NCBI RefSeq assembly: GCF_002835935.1
Contig: NZ_PJCF01000013.1
Location: 62,001 to 126,000 of the forward strand
DNA: 64,000 bases
Direction: 5' to 3'
From: Paraglaciecola sp. MB-3u-78
GTDB taxonomy: Bacteria > Pseudomonadota > Gammaproteobacteria > Enterobacterales > Alteromonadaceae
In this document: in pieces, positions 39,151-48,760 of the stretch
Layout of the letters: every line of letters begins with the position of its first letter
Numbering within the stretch: position 1 is the first letter of the stretch
Translations under genes and position numbers: made by a program
Notes under the pieces: generated by a model
The model's input: the letters and a program-made list of their open reading frames with translations, nothing else
What the model was told of the DNA's origin: nothing
Databases searched by the model: none

Positions 39151-39895
39151 TTACTTTACAATGACAGAGTTGCATAAAAATTGGCTATTAGGTTTTAGCT
39201 GTTTTGGTAAACACAGTCCCTCAGGAAAATTTTTCTTTTTTAGTTTATTAAGCTGCTTACGAGCTTCTTTTTCTGACATTGGAATAAGCCCATCAGACTG
39301 TTTATATGAACAAAATATAAATTGTTCACCCTGACTATTAAACTGAGCATCAGGCTCCTGACCTACAGCAATGAAACCGCATACTGTTGAACCATCTGGA
39401 ACAGATTGGCCAACACTGAGCTGAAAGGTCACTGTTTCGCTTTGGTCTTGTTTTAAACTTATCCGTTGTGGATTGGCATTATCGATCCCACGCTTACCTA
39501 CTTGAAAACGAGTGACGTTCTGCGGACTATAAAACTCAATAATGCCCCAAGTCTTGCCAAGGTAGCGATTATCTGTCCCACGATAGCGTATTTCTATACC
39601 AAATTCACATACTCCTCCACCAGAGGAGATAGTACAAGGTAGGGCAGCACAAACTGAATGGGTAAGGGGGTTAATGCAAAATCACCAATATCGACCTGTT
39701 CAAAAGCGGCAACTGAAATTTGTGGAGATATATTTTTTTGATATCCATCAGCAAAGCCGACCAATCGATAATTACCTGGACTTAAATTGTAGTTGATACC
39801 ATCAAACACAAAAAGACCAAAATCATCGGTATAGGCTATTGCCACAGCGAAACAGTCTACGTTTTCGCAACGCTCCAAATAAACCAAAAGGGAAC
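39151..39895 (-). pseudogene. Truncated and frameshifted gene with a carboxypeptidase-regulatory-like domain
   Basis: Two consecutive minus-strand frames belong together. The upstream part (39594-39887) reads AYTDDFGLFVFDG...SPGNYRLVGFADGYQKN, typical of a regulatory-like beta-sandwich repeat. The downstream part continues in another frame as ISSGGGVCEFGIEIRYRGTD...TWGIIEFYSPQNVTRF through to 39151. The frame change lies near 39632-39643. The 5' end is lost at the edge of repeat copy B (39896), so the start and any signal peptide are missing. It is probably a remnant of an exported protein. Confidence 0.7.
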
Positions 39896-40039
39896 AAAAG
39901 GGGTCAAGTTGCTTGCTTCACAATACTCTTGTTCAATTCCTCGAATAGGCTAAAAGACCTGAAAGACCTGCGGGGTCGTTGAAAATCGATAGGGTCAGTG
40001 AAATTGATTGACCAGAAGTTCAACGGCGGCTTATGGCAC
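39896..40039 (-). repeat. Long inverted repeat, copy B
   Basis: The 144-base segment from AAAAGGGGTC to CTTATGGCAC is the reverse complement of copy A at 29293-29450, without the 14 extra bases of that copy. It truncates the gene on its left. Together the two copies bound about 10.4 kb of accessory DNA. Confidence 0.9.
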
Positions 40040-40238
40040 AAAGCTCTCTGTCAGATTTGGTTTTTCTCTATTTTTAATGGTTGTCTGGTTAAGTGCTGAC
40101 ACTATACGATCGGGCTGGAATATTTCATCCTTCGATATTGAGAGTAGAATCTTTGAGGGGAGAAACTTGAGCACTAAAAGCGTAACCCATGCAGTTAGTG
40201 CTTTAACATAAGCTACAAACTTGTAGCTATGCTGTCAC

Positions 40239-41612
40239 TTATTCAAATAATGCCCTATGCAAAGCACAAACCACGTCTTTACTGTCACTATCATTTACCA
40301 ACAAAGAAAGATTATGGGGATTAGCTCCATAACAAATCATCCGTAAATTATAGTCAGCAACAGCAGCAAAAATTTTGCTAGATACCCCAGCGGCACTGTG
40401 CATGTTGTTACCTACAACCGTTACCAAATCGTAGTTTTCTTCCACTAACACCTCACAAAACTGACTGAGCTCTTCAATCGTTTCTTGGTTAAGACGTTTC
40501 AATACTGAGTTGGCGGGATTGTCTAGAGTAAAAGACACGGAAATTTCTGATGTAGTAATCAAGTCAACACTGAGTTTATGTTCCGCAATAATGGTAAACA
40601 CTTTTTGTAGGAAGCCCTGTGCATACATCATTTTGGGTGTTTTGACCGTCACCATGACCTGTTCTTTACGGCGAGTGATAGCCCGATAAGAAGGTTCGGT
40701 TGTGCAATCGCGTACTATCCAAGTCCCTCCTTTTTCAGGCTCTTTACTTGAACCAACAAACACTTTTATATCTTGTCTAAGTGCAGGCTCCATTGTAGCG
40801 GGGTGTAATACTTTGGCACCGAAGGTCGCCATTTCTGCGGCTTCTTCAAAGCTGAGTTCTGGTAGTGGCCGTGCGGCATCGGTGATCCGAGGATCTGTGG
40901 TGTATACACCAATCACGTCGGTCCAAATTTCGCAGGTATCAGCACCTAATCCTTCAGCTAACAAGGCTGCCGTAAAGTCGGATCCACCTCGTCCAAGAGT
41001 GGTGGTATTACCTTGTTGGTCTGAACCAACAAACCCTTGGGTAACGAGCACTGTGTCAACCAATGAAGGCAACATCAGTTGTTTGGCCGCTACGCCTATT
41101 TGTTCTAGATTAGGTACAGCCTGACCGAACTCACTGTCAGTTTTAAGTACCTTGCGCACATCAAAGTTTTCAGCTTTTACATCGAATTGGTTTAATACTG
41201 CGCTGAAGAACAATGAAGACATTCTTTCGCCATGAGATAACAAGGCGTCTTTTAAATCTGCACGATGAAGCATTTCTTCGTGTAAGGCTAAATCTGATAG
41301 TGAACTTTGTAACTGTTGTAATTTGGGTTCTACTTCGTCGGGGTTTTCTAGGGCCTGCAAAATAGCTTGTTGGATATTGTCAATTTCAGTTAACTTTTGT
41401 TTGATTTGTTGTTTCGACATAGCCGTATACGCGATGTCGACTAACAGATTAGTGACACCGGCTGATGCGCTGACAACCACTACTTTGGTATTAGGGTTGT
41501 TTTTAATAATGTTGGCGCAATTTTCCATGGCGGCAAAATTTGCCACACTTGTGCCACCAAATTTGGCTACATTCAGGTTCTTAATAGCGGTATTGCTCAC
41601 TGTCTTTTTCAC
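40239..41612 (-). CDS. lysC: Aspartate kinase, monofunctional lysine-sensitive type (LysC)
   Basis: It phosphorylates aspartate, the first step to lysine, threonine and methionine. 457 residues with KFGGTSV near 17-23, the GRGGSDFTA motif near 208-216 and two C-terminal ACT domains (from about 310) for lysine feedback. No homoserine dehydrogenase domain is present. The start codon is GTG with a weak ribosome-binding site. No lysine riboswitch is recognisable in the 180 bases upstream. Confidence 0.93.
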   Translation of the reverse strand: MKKTVSNTAIKNLNVAKFGGTSVANFAAMENCANIIKNNPNTKVVVVSASAGVTNLLVDIAYTAMSKQQIKQKLTEIDNIQQAILQALENPDEVEPKLQQLQSSLSDLALHEEMLHRADLKDALLSHGERMSSLFFSAVLNQFDVKAENFDVRKVLKTDSEFGQAVPNLEQIGVAAKQLMLPSLVDTVLVTQGFVGSDQQGNTTTLGRGGSDFTAALLAEGLGADTCEIWTDVIGVYTTDPRITDAARPLPELSFEEAAEMATFGAKVLHPATMEPALRQDIKVFVGSSKEPEKGGTWIVRDCTTEPSYRAITRRKEQVMVTVKTPKMMYAQGFLQKVFTIIAEHKLSVDLITTSEISVSFTLDNPANSVLKRLNQETIEELSQFCEVLVEENYDLVTVVGNNMHSAAGVSSKIFAAVADYNLRMICYGANPHNLSLLVNDSDSKDVVCALHRALFE

Positions 41613-41792
41613 TCATTCATCTAAATCTTGATACTCATAAAAATAACAGTTTTTTGTTATAATTAATAAGCAAAGTTTCAAGCTTTGCTCAGCTTTTTTG
41701 GAATAGTATATTCGTCTTGAACAGCCTGTTTGATTCAGGCTGTTTGGGGGGTGAGCAGAAAGCTCAAACTAAGGCTTATTCCAAATATTAGT

Positions 41793-42245
41793 CTAGGGTT
41801 TATGGTTAAGCGGAATAACCACGGTATCCCCTACTTTTATAGCATTTTTCGCAAACCAGCCTTGATTCATTTCCCATGCGTAAAGCACCCGCTCTGATGA
41901 ACCGATATTAGTTAAATCGTGAGGCTGCATGGCTTTGATATCAGTGATTTTGCCATCTTGTCGAATAAAAGCAACATCAAGGGGTATCAGGGTATTTTTC
42001 ATCCACATGCCAGCAGTTTTATTTTGTTGAAAATTAAACAACATGCCGCAGTTTTCACACATATTTTCTCTATGCATCAAGCCTTGCGCACGCAATTCAA
42101 AGGTATTGGCATATTCTAAAGGGTAAACCTGCTGCTTAACCTCTACCTGTATCTGCGGAAATTCCTTATCTGCTTGATTAGCAAAGGTCAGACTAGAAAT
42201 AAAGGCAAGTATTAAAATCACTGAAGGTAAACGGAGCTTAGGCAT
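41793..42245 (-). CDS. DUF192 family exported protein
   Basis: 150 residues with signal peptide (residues 1-22, ending LTFAN) and the family's landmarks: LRAQGLMHRENM, GMLFNF, MWMKNTLIPLDVAFI and ERVLYAWEMNQGWF. The function of the family is not settled. It stands alone between lysC and acnB. Confidence 0.9.
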   Translation of the reverse strand: MPKLRLPSVILILAFISSLTFANQADKEFPQIQVEVKQQVYPLEYANTFELRAQGLMHRENMCENCGMLFNFQQNKTAGMWMKNTLIPLDVAFIRQDGKITDIKAMQPHDLTNIGSSERVLYAWEMNQGWFAKNAIKVGDTVVIPLNHKP

Positions 42246-42378
42246 ATTTTTTGATTATTTAAAAAAATTAGACCGTTAGATTACAGTTTTTTGCAGGAAC
42301 AGCCTATTTCTTTATCGCTCGTTTCCCATTTCTGAAAGTGTCAATAATTTCAGATTGGCATTCAAGAATAAACACATA

Positions 42379-42413
42379 AAAAAACCGGCACGCCCATCAG
42401 GCTATACCGGTTT
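42379..42413 (-). terminator. Terminator after acnB
   Basis: Read leftward, AAACCGG...CCGGTTT with an inner GCC/GGC pair is followed by a run of T. It is about 20 bases past the acnB stop. Confidence 0.85.
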
Positions 42414-42431
42414 GTATTGACTAATTAACGA

Positions 42432-45044
42432 CTAGGCAATATTTAGTGCTGGAATAATATTCGCTTTTGCTTCTGCTGCGGCTTTTTTGAACCCATCCAT
42501 CCGGTCGAAATTTAAGTATTTAAACACTTCAGCTGACATGGATTCAATCTTAGTAGCATAAGTCATATACTCTTCTGTAGAGGGGATTTTACCCATAATC
42601 GCACCTACAGCGGCTATTTCAGCTGAACACAAATAGACATTAGCGCCATCACCTAAACGGTTAGGAAAGTTACGAGTAGAGGTAGAAAGCACAGTTGAAT
42701 TAGGCTCAACCCTCGCTTGGTTACCCATACACAGTGAACAGCCAGACATTTCAAGACGCACACCCGCTTTGGCATAAATATCGTAGTAGCCTTCTTCTGT
42801 AAGCTGAGCTTGATCCATCTTAGTCGGTGGTGACATCCACAAACGGGTTGGCAATGTGCCTTCAAACTGCTGTAACAACTTACCTGCTGCACGGAAGTGA
42901 CCGATATTGGTCATACAAGAACCGATAAAGACTTCATCAATCTGGTTACCTGCAACTTCAGACAATGTTTTCGCATCATCTGGGTCGTTCGGGCAGCATA
43001 GAATAGGCTCTTTAATATCAGCCAAATCAATTTCGACGATTTCAACATATTCAGCATCGGCATCAGCGCGCATCAATTCAGGCTTAGCCAACCACTCTTC
43101 CATCTTGCGAGCACGACGCTCTAGCGTACGCGCATCACCGTAACCTTCGTTGATCATCCAACGCAACATAGTGACGTTGGAGTTAAGGTATTCAGCGATA
43201 GACTTATCAGACATTTTGATAGTACAACCCGCTGCGGAACGTTCGGCAGAAGCATCTGATAGTTCAAACGCTTGCTCAACCGTTAATTCATCAAGGCCCT
43301 CAATTTCTAAGATACGACCAGAGAAAGCATTGATTTTGCCTTTTTTGGCAACGGTCAATAAACCTTGCTTGATACCGTATAAAGGAATGGCATGAACCAG
43401 ATCACGTAGTGTGATACCCGGCTGCATTTTACCTTTAAAACGCACCAATATTGATTCCGGCATATCCAGTGGCATCACACCTGTAGCAGCAGCAAAAGCA
43501 ACTAAGCCAGAACCTGCTGGGAATGAAATACCCAGAGGAAAACGCGTATGGGAATCACCACCTGTACCAACGGTATCAGGTAACAACATACGGTTTAACC
43601 AAGAGTGAATGATACCGTCACCGGCACGCAGCGATACACCACCACGGTTCATTATAAAGTCAGGCAGTGTATGCTGAGTTTCAATATCAATGGGCTTAGG
43701 ATAAGCCGCGGTGTGACAGAAAGATTGCATGGTTAAATCGGCAGAGAAACCTAAACAAGCTAAATCTTTAAGTTCGTCACGGGTCATGGGTCCAGTGGTA
43801 TCTTGTGAGCCTACTGTGGTCATCTTAGGTTCACAGTAAGTACCCGGGCGAATACCGTCTACACCACACGCACGGCCAACCATTTTTTGAGCTAACGTGT
43901 AACCTTTACCAGTATCAACAGGTTGGTCAGGTTTGCGGAATAAATCAGATGGGCCTAAACCTAGAGATTCACGGGCTTTTTCAGTTAAGCCGCGACCAAT
44001 AATTAAGTTAATACGGCCACCAGCACGCACTTCGTCAAGTAATACCTCTGACTTATATTGATACTCTGCTAACACTTCGCCAGTAGATGTATTGGTGATT
44101 TTTCCAGCTAATGGGAAAATATCAATCACATCACCCATATTCATTTTATCAACGTCAGTTTCAAATACTAAAGCGCCTGCATCTTCCATAGTGTTAAAGA
44201 AAATAGGAGCGACTTTACTACCAATACAGATACCGCCGCCTCGTTTATTAGGAACGCCAGGTAAATCTTCACCGAAGAACCATAAAACCGAGTTAGTGGC
44301 TGACTTTCGTGAAGAGCCTGTTCCCACTACATCGCCAACAAAAGCAACTTGATGACCTTTAGCTTTGATTTCGTCGATTTGTGCTAATGGACCCACTTCA
44401 CCCTGTTTTTCAGGTGTGAGGCCATCACGAGTCATTTTAAAAGCAGCACGAGCATGCAATGGGATATCTGGACGAGACCATGCATCAGGTGCAGGTGATA
44501 AATCGTCTGTATTGGTTTCGCCTGTCACTTTAAAGACAGTGGCAGTGATTTTTTCTGGCATATCTTCACGAGAAGTAAACCACTCTGCGTCGGCCCAAGA
44601 TGCGATCACATCTTTTGCATAAGCGTTACCCGCTTTGGATTTTTCTTCTACATCGTGGAAAGCATCAAACATTAATAAGGTATGTTTGAGTTCTTCTGCT
44701 GCCAATTCGGCTAAGTCTGCGTTATCAAGTGCCGCAATCAAAGTAACGATGTTATAACCACCGTGCATGTTACCTAACAATTGTATGGCGGCATCTTTAG
44801 AAATAAGAGGTGAACAGGCTTCGCCCTCAATGATTGCAGTCAGAAAACCGGCTTTAACGTAAGCGGCTTCATCAACACCAGGAGGCACACGCTCAGCTAA
44901 TAATTCTAATAATGTTTCTTCTTCGCCTGCAGGTGGTGCTTTTAACAACTCAACTAAACCAGCGACTTGCTCTGCATTAAGTGGTTTAGGTGGAATACTC
45001 TGTGCTGCACGTTCTGCAACATGTTTACGATATGCATCTAACAA
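42432..45044 (-). CDS. acnB: Aconitate hydratase B (bifunctional 2-methylisocitrate dehydratase)
   Basis: Citrate-isocitrate isomerase of the TCA cycle, also acting in the methylcitrate cycle, with a [4Fe-4S] cluster. It is about 70 percent like E. coli AcnB by eye. Cluster ligands lie in GSCMTN and GCSLCMGNQ. The start is taken as TTG at 45044 (reading M-L-D-A-Y-R-K-H-V), which aligns with E. coli MLEEYRKHV and has GAGGA 8 bases upstream, giving 870 residues. The frame opens 12 codons earlier without a counterpart. Confidence 0.96.
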   Translation of the reverse strand: MLDAYRKHVAERAAQSIPPKPLNAEQVAGLVELLKAPPAGEEETLLELLAERVPPGVDEAAYVKAGFLTAIIEGEACSPLISKDAAIQLLGNMHGGYNIVTLIAALDNADLAELAAEELKHTLLMFDAFHDVEEKSKAGNAYAKDVIASWADAEWFTSREDMPEKITATVFKVTGETNTDDLSPAPDAWSRPDIPLHARAAFKMTRDGLTPEKQGEVGPLAQIDEIKAKGHQVAFVGDVVGTGSSRKSATNSVLWFFGEDLPGVPNKRGGGICIGSKVAPIFFNTMEDAGALVFETDVDKMNMGDVIDIFPLAGKITNTSTGEVLAEYQYKSEVLLDEVRAGGRINLIIGRGLTEKARESLGLGPSDLFRKPDQPVDTGKGYTLAQKMVGRACGVDGIRPGTYCEPKMTTVGSQDTTGPMTRDELKDLACLGFSADLTMQSFCHTAAYPKPIDIETQHTLPDFIMNRGGVSLRAGDGIIHSWLNRMLLPDTVGTGGDSHTRFPLGISFPAGSGLVAFAAATGVMPLDMPESILVRFKGKMQPGITLRDLVHAIPLYGIKQGLLTVAKKGKINAFSGRILEIEGLDELTVEQAFELSDASAERSAAGCTIKMSDKSIAEYLNSNVTMLRWMINEGYGDARTLERRARKMEEWLAKPELMRADADAEYVEIVEIDLADIKEPILCCPNDPDDAKTLSEVAGNQIDEVFIGSCMTNIGHFRAAGKLLQQFEGTLPTRLWMSPPTKMDQAQLTEEGYYDIYAKAGVRLEMSGCSLCMGNQARVEPNSTVLSTSTRNFPNRLGDGANVYLCSAEIAAVGAIMGKIPSTEEYMTYATKIESMSAEVFKYLNFDRMDGFKKAAAEAKANIIPALNIA

Positions 45045-45080
45045 AATTATATCCTCTAAGTTGACCCCGAAAAATAACAA

Positions 45081-45407
45081 AAAATATTGGAGTGTAGGAA
45101 TGAAACCGATTAATTATAAGGGTTATTGCCAAAAAGTTAAATCCGCCAAGGCCTTAGTTTGCTTATAATCAACATTTGCATTATCTATATGCAATTCTGT
45201 TAAGTGAGTACATATAAACAGCTTGAGGTAGAAGGCAGGTAACAATACTAAGACAAGGTAAAGAGATGATCTATTGGGATGAAAAGGATTTTGCTACACA
45301 CTTGCCACATCTTTATGGATGTGTTGATCTGGCTAAATAGGGATGTGGATCGTTGTGAATATGCGGGCTATTTCAGTATTTTGGTCGATGTGAAGTTTTA
45401 GTTAAGT
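45081..45407. other. Promoter region between acnB and the second aconitase
   Basis: About 330 bases without a gene. Bases 45061-45180 are the acnB leader whose worn duplicate is found at 48428-48690. Confidence 0.55.
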
Positions 45408-45441
45408 AAAGTAAAACAAGCCTCATGGCTTGTTTTACTTT
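45408..45441 (-). terminator. Terminator of the second aconitase gene
   Basis: Perfect 15-base arms (AAAGTAAAACAAGCC and its complement) around TCAT, about 20 bases past the stop. The arms carry A/T tracts on both sides, so it could act in both directions. Confidence 0.88.
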
Positions 45442-45461
45442 AATGTCTGAAAGGTACTAGC

Positions 45462-48275
45462 TTAGCTAGGATCTGCAATTTTAACTGCAACAGGCGCTGA
45501 TGGCGCTGTCGTTAGTTGTTCCAACGGTGGCGCAAAATCAGTTAAGTTAATGCCTTCAACTGCTTTTTTGTATTCTTCCAGAGTAGGCGTACGGCCTAAA
45601 ATGCTAGATAGAACCACCACTGGTGTAGAAGCAAGTAATGACTCACCTTTCTTTTCAGCAGTATCTTCTACTACACGACCTTGGAACAAACGCGTTGAGG
45701 TGGCGAGTACCGTGTCGCCTTTTTCAGCTTTCTCTTGGTTACCCATACATAAGTTACAACCAGGGCGTTCAAGGTACATGATGTTTTCGTATTTGGTACG
45801 GGCAGTGTTTTTAGGCACAACGTCATCAAATTCGAAACCCGCATATTTCTTAAGCACATCCCAATCACCCTCAGCTTTAAGCTCATCAACAATATTATAG
45901 GTTGGCGGTGCAATCACTAATGGTGTTTTAAATTCAACTTTGCCGTTTTGCTTTTCAATATTTCTCAACATTTGAGAAATAATTTGCATATCCCCTTTGT
46001 GAACCATACATGACCCAACAAAAGCTAAATCCACTTTTTTGCTGCCTTTGTAATACGAAATAGGTCTGATAGCATCATGAGTATAACGCTTTGAAACATC
46101 GGCATTATTAACGTCTGGATCGGCAATCATAGGTTCGTCAATGGCATCAAGATCAACCACTAATTCGGCAAAATATTCAGCATTATCATCTGGTCTTAGT
46201 GCTGGCTTTTCTCCAGATGTAATATCAGAAATTCGCTTATTTGCTATATCAATTAATCCTTGAAGAACTTGGTTTTCATTATCCATGCCCTTATCGATCA
46301 TTATTTTAATACGGCTCTTGGCTATTTCTAATGACGCAATCAAAGTGTCATCTTGAGAAATACAAATAGAGGCTTTCGCCTTCATTTCAGCAGTCCAATC
46401 GGTAAAGGTGAAGGCTTGATCGGCAAGTAAAGTACCAATGTGAACTTCGATGACTCTTCCTTGGAACACATTATCGCCAAATTTCTTCAACATTTGAGCT
46501 TGCGTAGCATGCACTACATCACGGAAATCCATGTAGTTTTTCATATTGCCTTTAAACGTCACTTTGACAGACTCTGGGATAGGCATGTTCGCTTCGCCAG
46601 TAGCCAGCGCAAGTGCAACCGTTCCTGAGTCAGCACCGAACGCTACACCCTTCGACATTCTAGTGTGCGAGTCACCGCCGATTATAAGCGCCCATTCATC
46701 CACAGTAATATCATTCAATACTTTGTGAATAACATCCGTCATTGGGTGATAAACACCTTTAGGATCGCGTGCTGTGATAAGACCAAACTTATTCATAAAG
46801 CTCATTAGCTTGGGAATATTAGCTTGTGCCTTGGAATCCCATACTGAAGCAGTATGACAACCCGATTGATAAGCTCCATCAACAATAGGAGAAATAACCA
46901 TGGCGGCCATAGACTCTAATTCTTGAGACGTCATTAAGCCGGTTGTATCTTGAGAACCCACAATATTGACCGTTACACGGACATCAGAGCCAGCGTGAAG
47001 AGCAGTTTTAGAGGCAACACCTACTGCATTTTTGTTGAAGATTTTTTCAACGGCAGTTAAACCTTGGCCTGGATGAGAAATTTCTTTAGAAGCAGCGTAT
47101 ACAGGCACTAACGCGACACCGAGAGTTTCAGCTGCAAAAGTTTGTAATTTTTTACCAAATACAATGGCGTAAGACCCGCCTGCTTTCATAAACTCAACGG
47201 CTTGAGGGGTGAAAGCCGAAGAGATATCAACCAGTTCTTTATCGCCGCTGAATAGCTTCTTGTGTTTAGTGTTAATCGTTAACACTGTGCCCGTTTCGAC
47301 AGAGTAAGTTTGCTCAAGAACGGGGTCGCCACTTTCGTTAAGCACAGGTTTACCGTTAGCATCGAGTTTTTTAACCCAGTTTTTAAGATCTAAACCGATA
47401 CCGCCAGTCACACCAACAGTCGTTAAAAAGATAGGCGAAATGCCATTAGTACCTGCAACAACGGGAGCAAAATTCACAAATGGAATATAAGGACTGGCTT
47501 GTTTACCTGCCCATAAAGCCACGTTATTAATACCTGACATTCTAGAAGAACCTACACCCATAGTGCCTTTTTCAGCGATTAACATCACTCTTTTGGCTGG
47601 GTGTTGTTTTTGCAGTGCTTGGATTTCAGCTTGAGCAGTGGGAGAAATAAGGCACTTACCGTGCAATTCCCTATCTGAACGAGAGTGAGCTTGATTACCT
47701 GGCGATAATAAATCCGTAGAAATATCACCCTCACCAGCGATGTAAGTAACCACCTCAATTTCTTCGTCTATTTCAGGAAGTTTGGTGAAAAAATCAGCTC
47801 TGGCATAACTTTCAAGAATATCTTTGGCAATGGCATTGCCCGTTTTAAACGCCTTTTCAAGACGGCTCATATCGGCTTCATATAAGTACACTTGATTCTT
47901 TAATATTTCTGCAGCTGGTTTTGCTACTGATGTCTCATCAGATAATGCTAAATCTAAAAGTACTTCTACAGAGGGGCCACCTTTCATATGAGATAACAAC
48001 TCAAAAGCAAAGGTAGGTGTAATTTCTTTGACGACGACTTCACCTAAAATGATTTCTTTTAAGAATTTAGTTTTTACACCTGCTGCACTGGTTGTTCCAG
48101 GCAAAGTGTTATAAATAAAGAAATGAAGCGAGTCTTCTCTGTGCTCATGGGCCGAGGCTTTAATTTGCTCGATAATTTCCGCTAATAATTCAGCGCCATC
48201 AATTGGCTTAGGTGCCAATCCTAGATCTTTCTTACGGCTTTCAATTTCTTTAACGTATTCTAAATACAAACTCAT
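45462..48275 (-). CDS. Divergent second AcnB-type aconitate hydratase
   Basis: 937 residues from ATG at 48275 (MSLYLEYVKEIESRKKDLGL), preceded by GGGAG; the frame extends 16 codons further without support. Order is that of AcnB: helical N-terminal domain, swivel domain (GTMGVGSSRMSGINN near residue 235), then catalytic domains with CHTASVW, IGGDSHTRMSKG, GSCMVHKGD and GCNLCMGNQ. It is much more distant from the neighbouring AcnB than orthologues would be and resembles the long AcnB form of some other phyla. It may isomerise citrate, methylcitrate or another tricarboxylate. Confidence 0.88.
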   Translation of the reverse strand: MSLYLEYVKEIESRKKDLGLAPKPIDGAELLAEIIEQIKASAHEHREDSLHFFIYNTLPGTTSAAGVKTKFLKEIILGEVVVKEITPTFAFELLSHMKGGPSVEVLLDLALSDETSVAKPAAEILKNQVYLYEADMSRLEKAFKTGNAIAKDILESYARADFFTKLPEIDEEIEVVTYIAGEGDISTDLLSPGNQAHSRSDRELHGKCLISPTAQAEIQALQKQHPAKRVMLIAEKGTMGVGSSRMSGINNVALWAGKQASPYIPFVNFAPVVAGTNGISPIFLTTVGVTGGIGLDLKNWVKKLDANGKPVLNESGDPVLEQTYSVETGTVLTINTKHKKLFSGDKELVDISSAFTPQAVEFMKAGGSYAIVFGKKLQTFAAETLGVALVPVYAASKEISHPGQGLTAVEKIFNKNAVGVASKTALHAGSDVRVTVNIVGSQDTTGLMTSQELESMAAMVISPIVDGAYQSGCHTASVWDSKAQANIPKLMSFMNKFGLITARDPKGVYHPMTDVIHKVLNDITVDEWALIIGGDSHTRMSKGVAFGADSGTVALALATGEANMPIPESVKVTFKGNMKNYMDFRDVVHATQAQMLKKFGDNVFQGRVIEVHIGTLLADQAFTFTDWTAEMKAKASICISQDDTLIASLEIAKSRIKIMIDKGMDNENQVLQGLIDIANKRISDITSGEKPALRPDDNAEYFAELVVDLDAIDEPMIADPDVNNADVSKRYTHDAIRPISYYKGSKKVDLAFVGSCMVHKGDMQIISQMLRNIEKQNGKVEFKTPLVIAPPTYNIVDELKAEGDWDVLKKYAGFEFDDVVPKNTARTKYENIMYLERPGCNLCMGNQEKAEKGDTVLATSTRLFQGRVVEDTAEKKGESLLASTPVVVLSSILGRTPTLEEYKKAVEGINLTDFAPPLEQLTTAPSAPVAVKIADPS

Positions 48276-48297
48276 ATACAACTCCCAAGGGATATAA

Positions 48298-48324
48298 CAT
48301 GCTAATAATATGATAATTAGCATG
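48298..48324. repeat. Inverted repeat in the leader of the second aconitase gene
   Basis: CATGCTAAT (48298-48306) and ATTAGCATG (48316-48324) around 9 bases, 23 bases upstream of the start codon. It could be an operator or an RNA hairpin near the ribosome-binding site. Confidence 0.55.
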
Positions 48325-48427
48325 ATGAAATTTTGTCGATAGTTTACCTAATTTTCTATTCATTAAGCATCTTTTGGTAAAATAAGCGCTGTGCATATCA
48401 GCATTCTTTAAATAAGCGGTTTATTTT

Positions 48428-48690
48428 CCAGCGGGTGGTGTTTTCGTTAACGCAACTAAACCGGCAACTTGCTTAGCGTCTCACAGCTTAGGCGGGATAT
48501 TCTCTGCGGCACACTCTATAATGTGGTTACGCTATAAGGTGTTACGAGAAGCGTTTCACACAATTTGTGTCCTCAAGTTGACTCCAAAAATAGCAACTCA
48601 CATTGGAGCATAGAGATTTAACCGTGAAATTATAAAGGTTATGACCAAAAAGTGACATTGGCTAAAGCCATTGTTTACTTATATTCAATA
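48428..48690 (-). pseudogene. Decayed copy of the acnB 5' end and leader
   Basis: These bases align along their length with 44930-45170, the start of acnB and its leader: GTGGTG...TTTT, CAACTAAACC, GGCAACTTGCTTAGC/AGCGACTTGCTCTGC, TTAGG-GG-ATA-TCT, CCTC-AAGTTGAC, ATTGGAG, ATTATAA-GGTTAT, CCAAAAAGT. The copy has lost its reading frame through substitutions and an insertion of about 20 bases near 48540. It lies immediately upstream of the second aconitase gene, on the same strand. Confidence 0.85.
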
Positions 48691-48760
48691 TTTATTTAAT
48701 TGATAAGTCTGTTTATTTCTTAAAAAAAATTACATTTTTTCTATCTCAAAACGTACCTTA

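Noticed and set aside
40008-40211. 67-codon frame beginning in repeat copy B
   Set aside because: It starts in the repeat and has no recognisable features or start signal.
41613-41792. Possible lysine riboswitch ahead of lysC
   Set aside because: The leader is about 180 bases and contains two simple hairpins, but the conserved lysine-riboswitch core could not be found.
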